Notes: generated by a model from the letters alone, not told the origin. Shown: positions 27,001 to 36,091, counted from the first letter of the stretch. The stretch is 52,637 bases of DNA from an uncultured Verrucomicrobiota bacterium (GCA_902589825.1 CACIUL010000019.1:1-52637); one strand, 5' to 3'. Numbers and translations are program-made.

Positions 27001-27167
27001 ACATAGCGGCGCCTTCCCTCAATCACCTCGCCCTTAAAGTGGCAATTGTCATTATTCCCACTATTCATTACTGCAGTCGCGACCGATCCTGCACTTACTA
27101 GGGTGCGCGCGTGTTTTAGTGCCTGCCAGCCGGCAAGTTCCAGGAGATCTTTTTCGCTTAATTGCAT
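24021..27167 (-). CDS. SWIM zinc-finger SNF2-family ATPase/helicase
   Basis: Swi2/Snf2-type DNA translocase (HepA/RapA-like group) that probably remodels protein-DNA complexes. An N-terminal SWIM zinc motif, CNC...CSH, occurs in NHCNCMVSRRDGQICSHSIAVAL (about residues 70-90). A long non-catalytic region follows. The ATPase begins near residue 560 with YQNFGVDWLF and Walker A DEMGLGKTVQILALI. The Walker B box is VADEASILKNP (DEAS rather than the common DEAQ/DEAH). SGTPVEN, FSQFVTMLSLIREQL, MSLKAGGYGLTLTGAD and the arginine-finger motif ATDRAHRIGQTKPV follow. A TTG at 27209 would add fourteen residues. I chose the ATG at 27167 because MQLSEKDLLELAG is a better start, although neither has a strong ribosome site. 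Close family members also occur as stand-alone genes, so no specific partner is implied. Confidence 0.9.
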   Translation of the reverse strand: MQLSEKDLLELAGWQALKHARTLVSAGSVATAVMNSGNNDNCHFKGEVIEGRRRYVAALTVHSTDNAQNHCNCMVSRRDGQICSHSIAVALTALNEKQSKNTEKLRESTDNQSAERNPSLAIQGIPIPLFGYDLISKRSVYPVAISARDEVRHLDDAIAEKVERALQKIDILPCKETGNVTICREDFLALLESFKGGIWPSAKPPVSSRDWPPTHVCSIPARIPLTLCEVSQRPEMVRVELNDTNETVIVLHNSHCWILRKADQLAIPTNFEQINPSLRAVLEPLLNDDPGAKHVEVEINVLKSEAESLFDVFHMECSGRLTLKDLLQSPPGVPDVSLEVEGSLRQLSLRLKFAYPANTQANPEIEFQTLRSLPDGQWKETTSSHSASKRHFSTILRGESAILDFYAGSLDAALNSGWDIKLGPRFTKAVKDIEKVRPLVKPLNTTGDDWLSFDLQFLSTEGHQLPEKEIRRLLSTGISKIQLPGGKVAAFDRTKIESIFDSFGIAEADQTIDRGSGRPIRRIQKFFFESLIEGEYPSIVDPPTARPLDGPPPSFQGKLRNYQNFGVDWLFQRSSRGYGSILADEMGLGKTVQILALISVLQDGTSNDGSGLNKGPGSRPVLIVCPTSLMHTWQSEIDRFLPNKKSLVLHGAGRKKLFPDIEGSDIVITSYGSLTRDLDDYPELVFPLVVADEASILKNPGTQVAKTLARTECRSRIALSGTPVENSVQDLWSIMTFVNPGYLEPYKEFLSRYGSASADKMKRLNRRIAPFVLRRTKNEVASELPGKIDKIIYCELNTQQRFEYEKLIKLARNSFNKSSNGLIESDMRRKTLVCLLRLRQVCCDSRLLERSIERAVTEGGMKSKENVENQSACPVELGAKLKALDKLINDLLSTGSRILIFSQFVTMLSLIREQLDGKGLSYCYLDGSQGAAERNAQVSAFQCEESAIPIFLMSLKAGGYGLTLTGADSIVHVDPWWNPAVEAQATDRAHRIGQTKPVTSYKLIVAGSVEQKILKLQERKRLIADVIIDDQAPLMDGLSGEDIRFLLS

Positions 27168-27263
27168 GAATGTACAAGACGAATTGCCCGGCAAGATGCA
27201 AGATTCCAAGCAGACGTTTGATTTTTCATATAGGCTGGCGGAAGGAGAATAGTATCTACCCTG

Positions 27264-28034
27264 ATGAAGATTGTAGCAATCGCCAATCAGAAAGGTGGCG
27301 TTGGTAAGACGACCACCTCCATCAACCTTTCCACCTGTCTTGCAGCGCTTGGAAAGGAAAAGGTATTACTCATTGACCTTGACCCGCAGGCCAATGCCAC
27401 CAGCGGGTTGGGATTTACGCCACAACCAGAAGCCAGCCTGTATGATGTATTGATTGGAAGAGCCATCATCAATTCGAAAGTTCAGGACACACGCTTCGAT
27501 AATCTCTCGTTAATTCCTTCCGATATGGAACTTGCAGGTGTTGAAGTTGAGCTGGCGCAGGCAGACGATCACCTGACCCGCTTAAGGTCTGTTTTATCAA
27601 GGCTGCGGGAAAGTTCCGATTATGACTGGGTATTTCTTGACTGCCCCCCCTCCCTCGGCGTTCTGATGACATCCGCTCTAGCTGCCGCAGATGAACTGCT
27701 CATCCCGCTACAGTGTGAGTTCTTTGGACTTGAAGGGCTTGCAAAGATCGTTCACGTGCAGGAACAGATACGTCTCTCAGGCGCAAACCCTGACGGCAGG
27801 ATAGAGGGTATTGTCATGACAATGTTTGACGGCAGGACAAACCTCTCCAAGCAAGTCGTAGAACAGGTGCGGGAACACTTTCCTGATGAAGTCTACCAGA
27901 CAGTTATCCGGCGTTCCATTAGGCTTGGGGAAGCTCCAAGTTATGGCCAGGCAATCATAGAGTATAACGGCTCGGGACAAGGAGCTGTTGACTATAGGTC
28001 ATTGGCTCAGGAATTCCTGGCAAGGCACCGTTAA
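27264..28034 (+). CDS. parA: ParA/Soj-type ATPase
   Basis: Deviant Walker A ATPase that binds DNA nonspecifically and helps position chromosomes or other cargo. The 256-aa length is typical of chromosomal ParA. The deviant P-loop KGGVGKTTTSINLS lies at residues 10-23, then LLIDLDPQANATSGLG, VFLDCPPSLGVLM and the C-terminal RRSIRLGEAPSYGQAIIEYNGSGQGAVDYR, a strong Soj/ParA signature. Normally parB follows at once, but here the next gene is secA after a 207-bp gap, so the partner must lie elsewhere. The start ATG is 96 bp from the divergent SNF2 start. Confidence 0.93.
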   Translation: MKIVAIANQKGGVGKTTTSINLSTCLAALGKEKVLLIDLDPQANATSGLGFTPQPEASLYDVLIGRAIINSKVQDTRFDNLSLIPSDMELAGVEVELAQADDHLTRLRSVLSRLRESSDYDWVFLDCPPSLGVLMTSALAAADELLIPLQCEFFGLEGLAKIVHVQEQIRLSGANPDGRIEGIVMTMFDGRTNLSKQVVEQVREHFPDEVYQTVIRRSIRLGEAPSYGQAIIEYNGSGQGAVDYRSLAQEFLARHR

Positions 28035-28241
28035 GATGGCTTGACTAAATCCACATAAACCACCCCTTCCTGAGCGGCTTCTCCGGCCCTTATTGCAAAT
28101 AAATGCCGATTTCATCGGGTTTATCATCTATTTCAGGTTTTCAGGAGCCGGTTTTCCGCTTAATTGATCCATTTCATTTTATAAACAAACCGAAGAGTTC
28201 TTAGGAATCGCAAACACTTCCCCCGAAAGGTACAGGCAACG

Positions 28242-31200
28242 ATGGTTAAATGGTTACTCCAGAAAATAGTTGGATCCAAGCATACGCGTGAGATCAACAA
28301 GCTTTGGCCTCTAGTTCGTAAAATTAACTCCATAGAGGAAGAGCTCCAATCATTGACGGACGATCAGCTCCGAGAAAAGACCGCGAACTGGCAGCGTGAG
28401 TTGCGTGCCATGGTGCAGAAAGTCGATGATGAGATAGATGAGTGGAAAAAAGACAAGGAGCAAGCCCTTACGTCCGGCTCTACGGGAGAGAGCGCTGAGA
28501 GTGATTTGCACCAGGCTCGGAGGGATCTCGAGGAGCAGGCTCGGCGAAAGAAGCTTGAACGAATGGTTTTGGTTCACGATGAGCAATCCGCGTACATGGA
28601 TCAAATTATGCCCGAGGCGTTCGCTGTCGTTAAAAACGGAGCACGTCGAATGGTCGGCTTGAATTACACTGTTTGTGACCAGCCCATGACATGGGACATG
28701 GTCCACTTTGACGAGCAGCTGATTGGAGGTATTGGCCTGCATCGCGGAATGATTGCAGAAATGGCAACCGGCGAAGGAAAAACCCTTGTCGCCACCCTGC
28801 CAATTTACCTTAATGCATTATCCGGTCGTGGAGTTCACCTGGTTACTGTCAACGATTACCTTGCCCGCAGGGATTCAGAGTGGACCGGGGAACTGCTGAA
28901 GTTCTTGGGGTTATCCGTTGGTTGCCTGCAAAACCAGATGCCTCCTCCGGAGAGGCGGGAGAATTATGCCCGTGACATCACCTACGGCACGAACAGTGAG
29001 TTTGGTTTTGATTACCTCCGGGACAATGGCATGGCCAATTCCAAGGAGGACCAGGTTCAGCGGGGACATCACTATGCCATTATTGATGAGGTGGATTCTG
29101 TTCTTATTGATGAAGCAAGGACACCGCTCATCATTTCCGGTCCTTCCACCATTTCTAATATCCACCAATATGATCGCTACAAGCCATTGATCAGTCAGAT
29201 CGTAAAAAAGCAGAATGTCCTCTGTAACTCATCGATGGAGGCTGCCAAGAAGGCTTTTGCTGAGGATGATCCAGATACTGGTGGACGCGAAATGGTAAAG
29301 GTTAAATTCGGCCAACCAAGAAACCGGCAACTGCTGCGATTCATGGAGGATCCTGAAAAGCGCAAAATTGCAGAAAAAACCGAGCTTGGATTTTATCAAG
29401 ACGCCCAGAAAAAAGCGCTGTTCGCCTTAAAGGAAGAGCTCTACTTCACTGTAGAGGAGCGCTCGCATGATGCTGACCTGACCGAGAAAGGCCGGCATTT
29501 TCTGAACCCGGATGATCCTGAGGCCTTTGTCTTGCCGGACCTCGCGACATCCTTTTCAGAAATTGATGCTGACGAGACGATCTCGGATGCGGAAAAGGAC
29601 GAAAAGAAGAATGATCTGCAGAACAAAATGGACTCGCAGGGAGAACGGATGCACAGCATTTCACAACTCCTCAAGGCCTATTGCCTTTATGAAAAGGATG
29701 TGGACTATGTCGTCACTGATAACAAGGTCGTTATCGTTGACGAGAACACCGGCAGGGAGATGCCTGGCAGGAGGTGGAGTGATGGACTTCACCAGGCAGT
29801 TGAGGCCAAGGAGGGAGTAAAGCTGGAACGGGAAACTCAAACGCTTGCCACCGTGACGATCCAGAATTATTTCCGACTGTACGAAAAACTTGGAGGCATG
29901 ACCGGGACAGCGGAAACCCAGGCCGCGGAATTTAGTGACATCTATGGGCTTGATGTGTTGCCTGTGCCGACGCACAAGCCCGTATTGCGCCAGGACCATA
30001 ATGATCACATCTTCAAAACCAGGCGTGAGAAATACAACGCGGTTATCCAGTTTATCAAGGAGAGGCATGTGAAGGGACAGCCGGTTCTTGTTGGCACGGC
30101 CAGTGTGGATGCCTCCGAAACCGTTGCTCGTTTGCTTAAAAGGGAAAAGATCCCGCACTCAGTCCTCAATGCCAAGTATCACCGGCAGGAGGCAGAAATT
30201 ATTCAGCGTGCAGGGCAGAGAGGTTCGGTGACCGTCTCTACCAACATGGCAGGAAGAGGAACGGACATCAAACTCGGGGAAGGCGTTGCTGATCTCGGCG
30301 GGTTGATTGTACTTGCAACTGACCGTCATGAGTCCCGCAGGATTGACCGGCAGCTTCGTGGCAGGTGTGCAAGGCAGGGTGATCCAGGTGAATCCATTTT
30401 CTACATTAGTTTCGAGGATGACCTTATGCGTAATTTTGGTGCTGCAGAGCGCATGACCAAAATGATGGATAAGTTTGGCCTTGAAGAAGGTCAGGAACTT
30501 CAGCACAAATGGCTTAACCGCTCAGTGCAACAGGCCCAGAAAAGGGTGGAACAGCGCAACTACCAGATGCGCAAGCGAGTCCTTGATTTCGATGACGTTA
30601 TGAATAACCAGCGTGAGGTTGTTTATGGCATGCGCAACGAGATTATTGAGAGCGCCAACCCACGTGAACTTATCTACGAAGCAATTGAGGAGTCCATTCC
30701 TGTTCGAGTCGGAATGTTTCTGGATTCCCCTGACCCGGATGAAGAAAAGGATTACCAAGGCCTGCTCGGATGGTGCAACAGCACATTCCCTATGGGACTG
30801 ACTGAGGAAGACGCTGCATTTGATACACGAGGCATTGAAGAGAGTGCAGACTTTATTATCAATAAGGTCAAGGAGCTCTATGAAATGAAAACCTCCCATG
30901 AGAATCCCGATCATTTGGATGACCTTGAGCGATCAGTATTGCTTGGTGGTATAGACAGGCTTTGGCAGGAACATCTCTACAATATGGATGCTCTGCGTGA
31001 AGGTGTTCACCTTCGGGCCCATGGACAGAAAGACCCTTTAATTGAATATAAGACGGAAGCATTCGCTGTTTTCCAGGAACTCATGGAAAACATCAAGAGT
31101 GAGGTTCTGGTTAACTTGTTTCGCAGCACGACAAACCTTGACGCTTTCAACCAATTCCTGCAGGGATTGCCAATGAACCAGGGCGGCGATGTCCCCGGCG

Positions 31201-31373
31201 GTGTGATCAGCCAGACGACAAACAGTGGTGCAATGTCTTCGCCAGGGGATCCGGAACTTGGAGACAGGATCAAGTTGCCGGTTACCAGGGCGCAACCAAA
31301 AGTTGGCCGAAATGAACCCTGCCCCTGTGGCAGCGGCAAGAAATTCAAGCAGTGTTGCGGGCGTGCCGCCTGA
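28242..31373 (+). CDS. secA: Preprotein translocase ATPase SecA
   Basis: Motor of the Sec export machine that drives unfolded preproteins through SecYEG. At 1043 aa it is longer than E. coli SecA (901). Walker [18 protein letters not shown] lies near residue 172, the [15 protein letters not shown] motif near 247, and the DEAD region [19 protein letters not shown] near 281. The second helicase half has [24 protein letters not shown] and [15 protein letters not shown], followed by the scaffold helix. Extra length comes from a charged segment near residues 60-95 (about 20 residues of Lys/Glu) and one near 340-470 rich in Asp/Glu/Lys. The tail ends with a SEC-C zinc motif, [13 protein letters not shown]. 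The ATG has an AAAGG-type site upstream. The dsbD gene follows 15 bp later and is probably cotranscribed. Confidence 0.96.
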   Translation: MVKWLLQKIVGSKHTREINKLWPLVRKINSIEEELQSLTDDQLREKTANWQRELRAMVQKVDDEIDEWKKDKEQALTSGSTGESAESDLHQARRDLEEQARRKKLERMVLVHDEQSAYMDQIMPEAFAVVKNGARRMVGLNYTVCDQPMTWDMVHFDEQLIGGIGLHRGMIAEMATGEGKTLVATLPIYLNALSGRGVHLVTVNDYLARRDSEWTGELLKFLGLSVGCLQNQMPPPERRENYARDITYGTNSEFGFDYLRDNGMANSKEDQVQRGHHYAIIDEVDSVLIDEARTPLIISGPSTISNIHQYDRYKPLISQIVKKQNVLCNSSMEAAKKAFAEDDPDTGGREMVKVKFGQPRNRQLLRFMEDPEKRKIAEKTELGFYQDAQKKALFALKEELYFTVEERSHDADLTEKGRHFLNPDDPEAFVLPDLATSFSEIDADETISDAEKDEKKNDLQNKMDSQGERMHSISQLLKAYCLYEKDVDYVVTDNKVVIVDENTGREMPGRRWSDGLHQAVEAKEGVKLERETQTLATVTIQNYFRLYEKLGGMTGTAETQAAEFSDIYGLDVLPVPTHKPVLRQDHNDHIFKTRREKYNAVIQFIKERHVKGQPVLVGTASVDASETVARLLKREKIPHSVLNAKYHRQEAEIIQRAGQRGSVTVSTNMAGRGTDIKLGEGVADLGGLIVLATDRHESRRIDRQLRGRCARQGDPGESIFYISFEDDLMRNFGAAERMTKMMDKFGLEEGQELQHKWLNRSVQQAQKRVEQRNYQMRKRVLDFDDVMNNQREVVYGMRNEIIESANPRELIYEAIEESIPVRVGMFLDSPDPDEEKDYQGLLGWCNSTFPMGLTEEDAAFDTRGIEESADFIINKVKELYEMKTSHENPDHLDDLERSVLLGGIDRLWQEHLYNMDALREGVHLRAHGQKDPLIEYKTEAFAVFQELMENIKSEVLVNLFRSTTNLDAFNQFLQGLPMNQGGDVPGGVISQTTNSGAMSSPGDPELGDRIKLPVTRAQPKVGRNEPCPCGSGKKFKQCCGRAA

Positions 31374-31388
31374 CTCGGGGGGAGATTG

Positions 31389-33623
31389 ATGGCTGAAATC
31401 CGGGCATATTTACTGTGCGTTTTGTTACTGGGAATTCCCCTGCTGGATCAGGTTTCCGGGCAGAATCCAGTTTCACTGTCGCTTCTCTCTGATAAAACCG
31501 CTGCCGTTCCCGGAACAACACTCCATGTTGCAGTAAGAGCAAAAATCGCTCCAGAATGGCACATTTACTGGACCAATCCGGGCGAAACTGGATTGCCAAC
31601 AGTCATCAAGTGGAACATCCCCGCCGGATGTTCGATTGGCGAAACAAACTATCCTGTACCGAAGCGCTACAACCAGAAAATCACCGATGCCGTTTCAATG
31701 GTCAGCCATACATTTGAAGGTGAGGTGTTTTTTGCTGCGGCAATAGAAATTCCTGGATCACTTGAAACAGGATCCGCATTAGAGATTTCAGCTGATGTGG
31801 ACTGGCAAGCCTGTAAGGAAATCTGCACGGCACCAACCACCACGCCATTAAAAATCTCCTTACCCGTGAATGTTACTGCGGATGATTCCCCCGCTGCCGG
31901 GTTAATTCGTGCCGCCCTTGAGTCAAGGGCTGGGAAGACAATGGTGATCGATTTTGTCCATGAAAAGTCAGCGCAAGCTCTCAAAATAACCGGACAGATT
32001 CCAGAAGACGCGAAACCTCCAGAAACAGGGGCAGTATTTCTTCCCTCCCTCGCCGGTTTAGTGCCGCCTAATGCGGATCAAGACCTGATGCTTGATGAGA
32101 ACACACTGACATTAACAGTGCCGCTCTCCGATGACGCCTCCTTTCCCGACCGACTTAACGGATTTCTTGTTAATCCTGACGGCACGGCGCTCTGGCTTAC
32201 CTCCACAGGAGCGGGGAAGAACCCTCTCACTAATGGCTCAGCCAATATGGAGCCAACAGATCCAGCTGAGCTAAATGCAGAGGACGATCAACTGCTGCAG
32301 TCACAAATCAAGGAGATCAGATCTTGGGGTTTGACCAGCCTTAATGCCGCTCCCGATGAAGGTGGCGAGGAGGACAAGGGCCTTTTGCTCTTTATGCTCC
32401 TTGCACTGGCGGGCGGGGTTATTCTTAACCTGATGCCGTGTGTTTTCCCGGTTTTGGGAATCAAGATAATGGGATTTGTCCAACAGGCCGGTGAAGATAC
32501 TGCAACAATTCGTAAGCACGGATGGGTATTTACCTGCGGGGTGATCACATCGCTCTGGGCACTGGTCGGGGTCCTGTTTATTGTCAGGCACTTCGGGGAA
32601 AGCGCCGGCTGGGGATTCCAGCTGCAGGAACCCGGCTTTGTGCTGTTCATGACACTGCTGATGTTTGTGTTCGGATTGAACTTGTGCGGATTATTCGAAT
32701 TCGGCACATCGTTAACCGGCGTCGGCTCCTCCCTTCAATCAAAGAGCGGCCTTGGCGGAGCATTCTTTTCCGGGGTCTTGGCCGTAATGGTTGCAACACC
32801 CTGCACCGGCCCATTCATGGCCCCTGCACTCGGTTATGCCCTCTCAAAGCCCCTGCCACTTGCGCTCCTTGTTTTCACAATGCTTGCAATAGGTTTGGCG
32901 TTGCCATACTTGCTTCTTTCCTATTTTCCCTTCCTTATCAGGAAACTGCCTCGACCAGGCGCATGGATGGAGACATTCAAGCAGTTGATGTCCTTTCCCA
33001 TGTTTGCCACGGTAATATGGCTGTTATGGATCTTTGCATCTCAGACTAACCAGGACGCGATGTTCAAGCTGCTTGCAGGCATGCTTATTGGAGCCCTTGG
33101 GCTCTGGATCTACGGCAAATACAACACTCCTGCAGCCACTGTCGTAAAAAAAAGCCTGGGACAAGTCCTTGGCTTTATCCTCGTCACAGCAATGGTTGTG
33201 CTTGGATGGCGTGCCAGCAATGAGCCCCCTGCTGTTACTGGTGGGCAAACTGTTGAAAAATATGGAATCACTTGGGAGCCTTTTGATACAGGCAGAATCA
33301 TTGACCTCCGATCGCAGGGCAAAACAATATTCATCGACTTTACAGCAAGTTGGTGATTCCAGTGCCTAGCAAATGAAGCCGTGTGCTTCAAGTCTAGTAA
33401 CAAGTTTAAGAACTTTCTTTCATCCAACCCGAATGTCGTGCCAATGATTGCCGACTGGACGGCCCGCCAACAGGTTATCGCAGACTTCCTGCAGGCCTAC
33501 GGCAGAGAAGGCATTCCCTATTATCTGGTCATCCCGGGCGGAAAGGGAAAGGCAATTGAACTTCCGACCATTGTCTTGCCTGACAACATCATGGATGCCC
33601 TGCAGAAGGCTGTTCAAGGCTAG
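31389..33623 (+). CDS. dsbD: Thiol:disulfide interchange protein DsbD, predicted selenoprotein (UGA at residue 656)
   Basis: Transmembrane reductase that carries electrons from cytoplasmic thioredoxin to periplasmic thiol enzymes. The N-terminus has a signal peptide. The periplasmic N-domain shows its cysteine pair Cys142/Cys146 (DWQACKEIC). The eight-helix core has Cys351 (NLMPCVFPVLG) and Cys472 (VATPCTGPFMAP). The C-terminal thioredoxin domain begins IFIDFTASW and then meets TGA (33354-33356) exactly where the first Cys of CxxC belongs. In the same frame it continues FQCLANEAVCFKSSNKF and 88 codons in all to TAG at 33623, with the cis-proline loop GIPYYLV intact. A bSECIS-like hairpin lies just after the TGA. 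I read it as Sec656-x-x-Cys659 in a 744-aa protein. A plain nonsense mutation is the alternative. The ATG at 31389 has a very strong GGGGGGAG ribosome site, and the gene follows secA by 15 bp. Confidence 0.85.
33366..33397 (+). promoter_or_regulatory. Predicted bacterial SECIS element inside dsbD
   Basis: In the RNA, UGAAGC (33374-33379) pairs perfectly with GCUUCA (33385-33390), closing the five-base loop CGUGU (33380-33384). Below a small internal loop, CUAG (33366-33369) pairs with CUAG (33394-33397). A G is the second loop base (33381), with 24 bases between it and the UGA. This fits the bacterial SECIS pattern as I know it: a short stem, a small loop, a G among the first two loop bases, and about 16-37 nt from the UGA. 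SelB would bind here to deliver Sec-tRNA. The hairpin was found by eye and no folding energy was computed. Confidence 0.7.
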
Positions 33624-34604
33624 TCACTCCCCCCGTCCATTTGACTCACTCCATTTCTTCAGGAATTGGGCATCCTCGTCACTCAACATGGAAATTGGCA
33701 GGATGAATTTTTTACCATCCTCACGAATGATTGTAGCCTTGTCACTGGCGACTGATTCAACTGAGGCCTTGATCTCTATGCCCTTACGGTTGGTGAAAAC
33801 CCGCAACTCTCGCGGCGCTGTCAATTTGGAGCGGGATTTCTCCCTTTTATCGAAAAAATCATAGATTTCTGAAATCATTTCCGGGTTATTGGCAAACGAT
33901 TGATTGTGGTCTCCTCCCTTGATTTCATTGTAATGATAATCCATCTCGAGCTCGTCCATTTGTCTTGCCCATCTTCGGACACTGCCAACAGGAACAAGAA
34001 GATCATTCTCACCGGCTACAATATACACAGGCAATGTACGCATCTTCTTAAGGATCGAGCTGTCAAAGAAAACGGCCGGTGCCATTGGAGCTAACCCGGC
34101 CCATAAATCCGGATACTTGCCTCCGAGGTATAGCGTTCCTCCACCTCCCATGGAGTGCCCCATTAGGTAGATTCGGCTCGCGTCGATTCGGTATTCCTTC
34201 CGGACGATGTCCATCACATTAAATACATCGCCCTCGCTGAGCTCTCCAAGATTGTCCGGGTCACCTTGTTCCCCGAACAAAAACCCCTCCTTGCCCCTGC
34301 CTCGACTGCCATACCAGCCGCGTTCATTATACCCGTACGGGGCAACAACGATATAGCCACGCTTCTCTGCTTCCTTGACTACACCAGAGTAGCGAATGAC
34401 CTGGTGAGGGTTGCTGCCAAGACCGTGGAGTATCACGACCAGAGGCGCCTGCCTTTTCCCGTCATAAGCGGAAGGGATATAAACAGCATACTCAATGTCC
34501 TTTTGGGCTTTATCGTAAAAATAACTCTTCTTCTCGATTTTGCCCTTACCCAAAGAAATCATGGGAAGTGACAAGGTCAATACTGCTATACAGAGAACAC
34601 GCAT
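33624..34604 (-). CDS. Exported alpha/beta hydrolase with C-terminal SHD1 domain
   Basis: Secreted esterase- or peptidase-like hydrolase of the prolyl-oligopeptidase/PHB-depolymerase type. From the ATG at 34604 it has a signal peptide (MRVLCIAVLTLSLPMISLGK) and 326 aa. The oxyanion segment is VVILHGLGSNPH, the nucleophile is Ser151 in GHSMGG, and the likely acid and base are Asp201 (AGENDLLVP) and His233 (GGDHNQSF). Residues about 267-318 (RVFTNRKGIEIKASVES...LPISMLSDEDAQFLKKW) form an SLA1-homology (SHD1) domain, a module common on exported proteins of Verrucomicrobiota and Planctomycetota. An upstream Met at 34655 would bury the signal peptide, so I reject it. Its stop codon abuts that of dsbD directly (tail to tail, no spacer). 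The substrate is unknown. Confidence 0.87.
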   Translation of the reverse strand: MRVLCIAVLTLSLPMISLGKGKIEKKSYFYDKAQKDIEYAVYIPSAYDGKRQAPLVVILHGLGSNPHQVIRYSGVVKEAEKRGYIVVAPYGYNERGWYGSRGRGKEGFLFGEQGDPDNLGELSEGDVFNVMDIVRKEYRIDASRIYLMGHSMGGGGTLYLGGKYPDLWAGLAPMAPAVFFDSSILKKMRTLPVYIVAGENDLLVPVGSVRRWARQMDELEMDYHYNEIKGGDHNQSFANNPEMISEIYDFFDKREKSRSKLTAPRELRVFTNRKGIEIKASVESVASDKATIIREDGKKFILPISMLSDEDAQFLKKWSESNGRGE

Positions 34605-34700
34605 GGGTATGATTTCGTTCAAGGGATGGATTGCTAAAGGGTTATCAGGCTTCACTTTTGGGCCCTTTCCATAAACAAGCTGATATATGAAATATACTTA

Positions 34701-34713
34701 GTATACTGTATAC
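34701..34713. promoter_or_regulatory. Near-palindromic GTATAC-T-GTATAC site, possible operator
   Basis: Two GTATAC hexamers flank a single T, giving a 13-bp palindrome around a central base, 27 bp upstream of the lipoprotein ATG at 34741. It is in the right place for an operator or an overlapping -10 box. No protein can be named, and a chance AT-rich palindrome is possible. Confidence 0.25.
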
Positions 34714-34740
34714 CACTCATTGAGCGCTTCATCGAACAAT

Positions 34741-35292
34741 ATGAAACAATTAACTTCAATCGTATTGGCAGGTTTCATACTCCTTTCAGGTTGCAGGGAA
34801 AATCGTGGAGATGATGCAACGCGATCGTTCAAGGCAAAGCCCCCCCAAAAAACAGGCAGTAATAAAAGCAGTCTGAAAAATGTTTATCCTTTTGACCGGA
34901 TGATTACTGACAAAAGGAACCGCAAGGTGGACGCTATTGTAATTGGTCGGACAAAGACTGAGGTGATTTTCCAGAACAAGGGCTCCAACAATCCAGACAA
35001 GCATTATTATTATGCACTCTCCGAACTTTCATCATTGGACCGAGAGTTTTTCAACAAGCTTCCTGTCAAGCGCTGGGACGGCGGTGGCGGAAGTGTTGTA
35101 AACAGCCTGCTAAGGGAAAGCGAAAGATTGACCGCGCTAATTAAGGATAAGCAAGAGTCAAAAAGAATCACGCCAGACGCAAAGACCCGCATTCGTGCCC
35201 TGGACCGTGAGATTCAAAAACTGGAGCAAGAGCTTGTGGAAATTAATATCAGAATCCAGGAGCAAAGGCAGAGGGATGCCAGCGGGAATTAG
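34741..35292 (+). CDS. Lipoprotein with SHD1-like segment and coiled coil
   Basis: A 183-aa lipoprotein starting at the ATG at 34741, with signal LTSIVLAGFILLSGC; the lipobox cysteine is residue 19. An upstream TTG at 34720 would add seven residues and spoil the signal. After a Lys-rich linker, YPFDRMITDKRNRKVDAIVIGRTKTEVIF...YYYALSELSSLDREFFNKL fits the SHD1 pattern: an edge strand, a short loop, then L-S-x-L-D. The last 60 residues are a charged helix (RIRALDREIQKLEQELVEINIRIQEQRQR) likely to form a coiled coil. The role is unknown; it may be a periplasmic adaptor. It converges on the lipoate ligase-like gene, with 7 bp between stops. Confidence 0.75.
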   Translation: MKQLTSIVLAGFILLSGCRENRGDDATRSFKAKPPQKTGSNKSSLKNVYPFDRMITDKRNRKVDAIVIGRTKTEVIFQNKGSNNPDKHYYYALSELSSLDREFFNKLPVKRWDGGGGSVVNSLLRESERLTALIKDKQESKRITPDAKTRIRALDREIQKLEQELVEINIRIQEQRQRDASGN

Positions 35293-35299
35293 GTATTTC

Positions 35300-35977
35300 T
35301 CATCGAGAATATTTCCATTTGGTGGAATTGTATTTTTCCTCCGCAAGATTTTTGGCCAGCTGCTCTACGCGATCCCCTATCCGTACAGCCTTCACATCTG
35401 CGCCAAGAGAATGTGCCAGGTCTGAGCCGAAAGATTCCGGCAGGATCTTGTCCTGAATGCTCCCCTGGTATAACAATCCGCTCCGATGTCTACGTAAGGC
35501 TCCCCCAGCAATTTTACGACCGTTAGCGGGATTGATTAAATCAGAGGCAACTGCATTATTAAAGCAGTTGTGGTCTGATTGTGAGAACCCTTCCCCCCCC
35601 GTCATTTCACACGCGATGCCAAGTTCTGTTAGGACTGCCTGAACCCTTAAGTGGATCTCTCTATAATAAGGTCGCGATGGTGGCATCTTCATCTTGGATG
35701 AATAAGGGACGCCAATTGAAAATGTGGTCTCCTCAGGCATGCCGTGGAGAACCATCCCTCCCCCAGTCCATCTTCTCACCCAAGGCACTTCCTCATTCTG
35801 CTCCTTGGAAGAAGGCATAAAGTAACCGATCGATTTTGTGATCTCCTTCCAGTCATATAACCGCAACCAAGGTTGAGTCATCAAATGAAGAAGGGCTTCA
35901 TCGCAGGCCATATTAAACACGCCACTTCCCGGAGTGTCGTTCTTTTTAAAAAAAAGAGCTTTATCTAAAGGAAACAC
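35300..35977 (-). CDS. Lipoate-protein ligase A-like / octanoyltransferase family protein
   Basis: Biotin/lipoyl ligase-fold protein that attaches lipoyl or octanoyl groups to carrier domains. The 225-aa sequence shows the LplA pattern: an MACDEALLHLM helix near the N-terminus, WLRLYDW, the ligand loop RRWTGGGMVLHG at about residues 68-79, DHNCFNNAVASDL, and the lysine motif NGRKIAGGALRRHRSGLLYQGSI. It is short for a two-domain LplA (about 330), so it lacks the C-terminal accessory domain and may be an LipM- or LplA1-like enzyme. Upstream lies an AT-rich region with a minus-strand TTGACT near 36020 that may belong to its promoter. Confidence 0.85.
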   Translation of the reverse strand: MFPLDKALFFKKNDTPGSGVFNMACDEALLHLMTQPWLRLYDWKEITKSIGYFMPSSKEQNEEVPWVRRWTGGGMVLHGMPEETTFSIGVPYSSKMKMPPSRPYYREIHLRVQAVLTELGIACEMTGGEGFSQSDHNCFNNAVASDLINPANGRKIAGGALRRHRSGLLYQGSIQDKILPESFGSDLAHSLGADVKAVRIGDRVEQLAKNLAEEKYNSTKWKYSR

Positions 35978-36060
35978 AAAAAATATCGCGTTTTATGACT
36001 TAAAAAGATGATTTTTTTATATAGTCAAGTCTTACTATAAGAGAAAAAATGCAAAATCTG

Positions 36061-36090
36061 TTGATTTAATAAAGGCATTCACTTTATAAT
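36061..36090 (+). promoter_or_regulatory. Strong predicted sigma-70 promoter in gene-free region
   Basis: TTGATT (36061-36066) and a perfect TATAAT (36085-36090) are 18 bp apart on the plus strand, within a very AT-rich stretch. No plus-strand protein gene follows. The next clear feature is a long hairpin and T-rich tract about 60 bp downstream, which suggests a short non-coding transcript. Confidence 0.5.
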
Positions 36091-36091
36091 T

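Noticed and set aside
28106..28122. Small hairpin (CCGAT-TTC-ATCGG) between parA and secA as terminator
   Set aside because: Only five pairs and a short T-run interrupted by other bases; too weak to call.
33381..33623. Separate small gene starting at GTG 33381 after dsbD
   Set aside because: It is the same frame as dsbD and encodes the second half of its thioredoxin domain; as a gene it would lack the CxxC region and a ribosome site.
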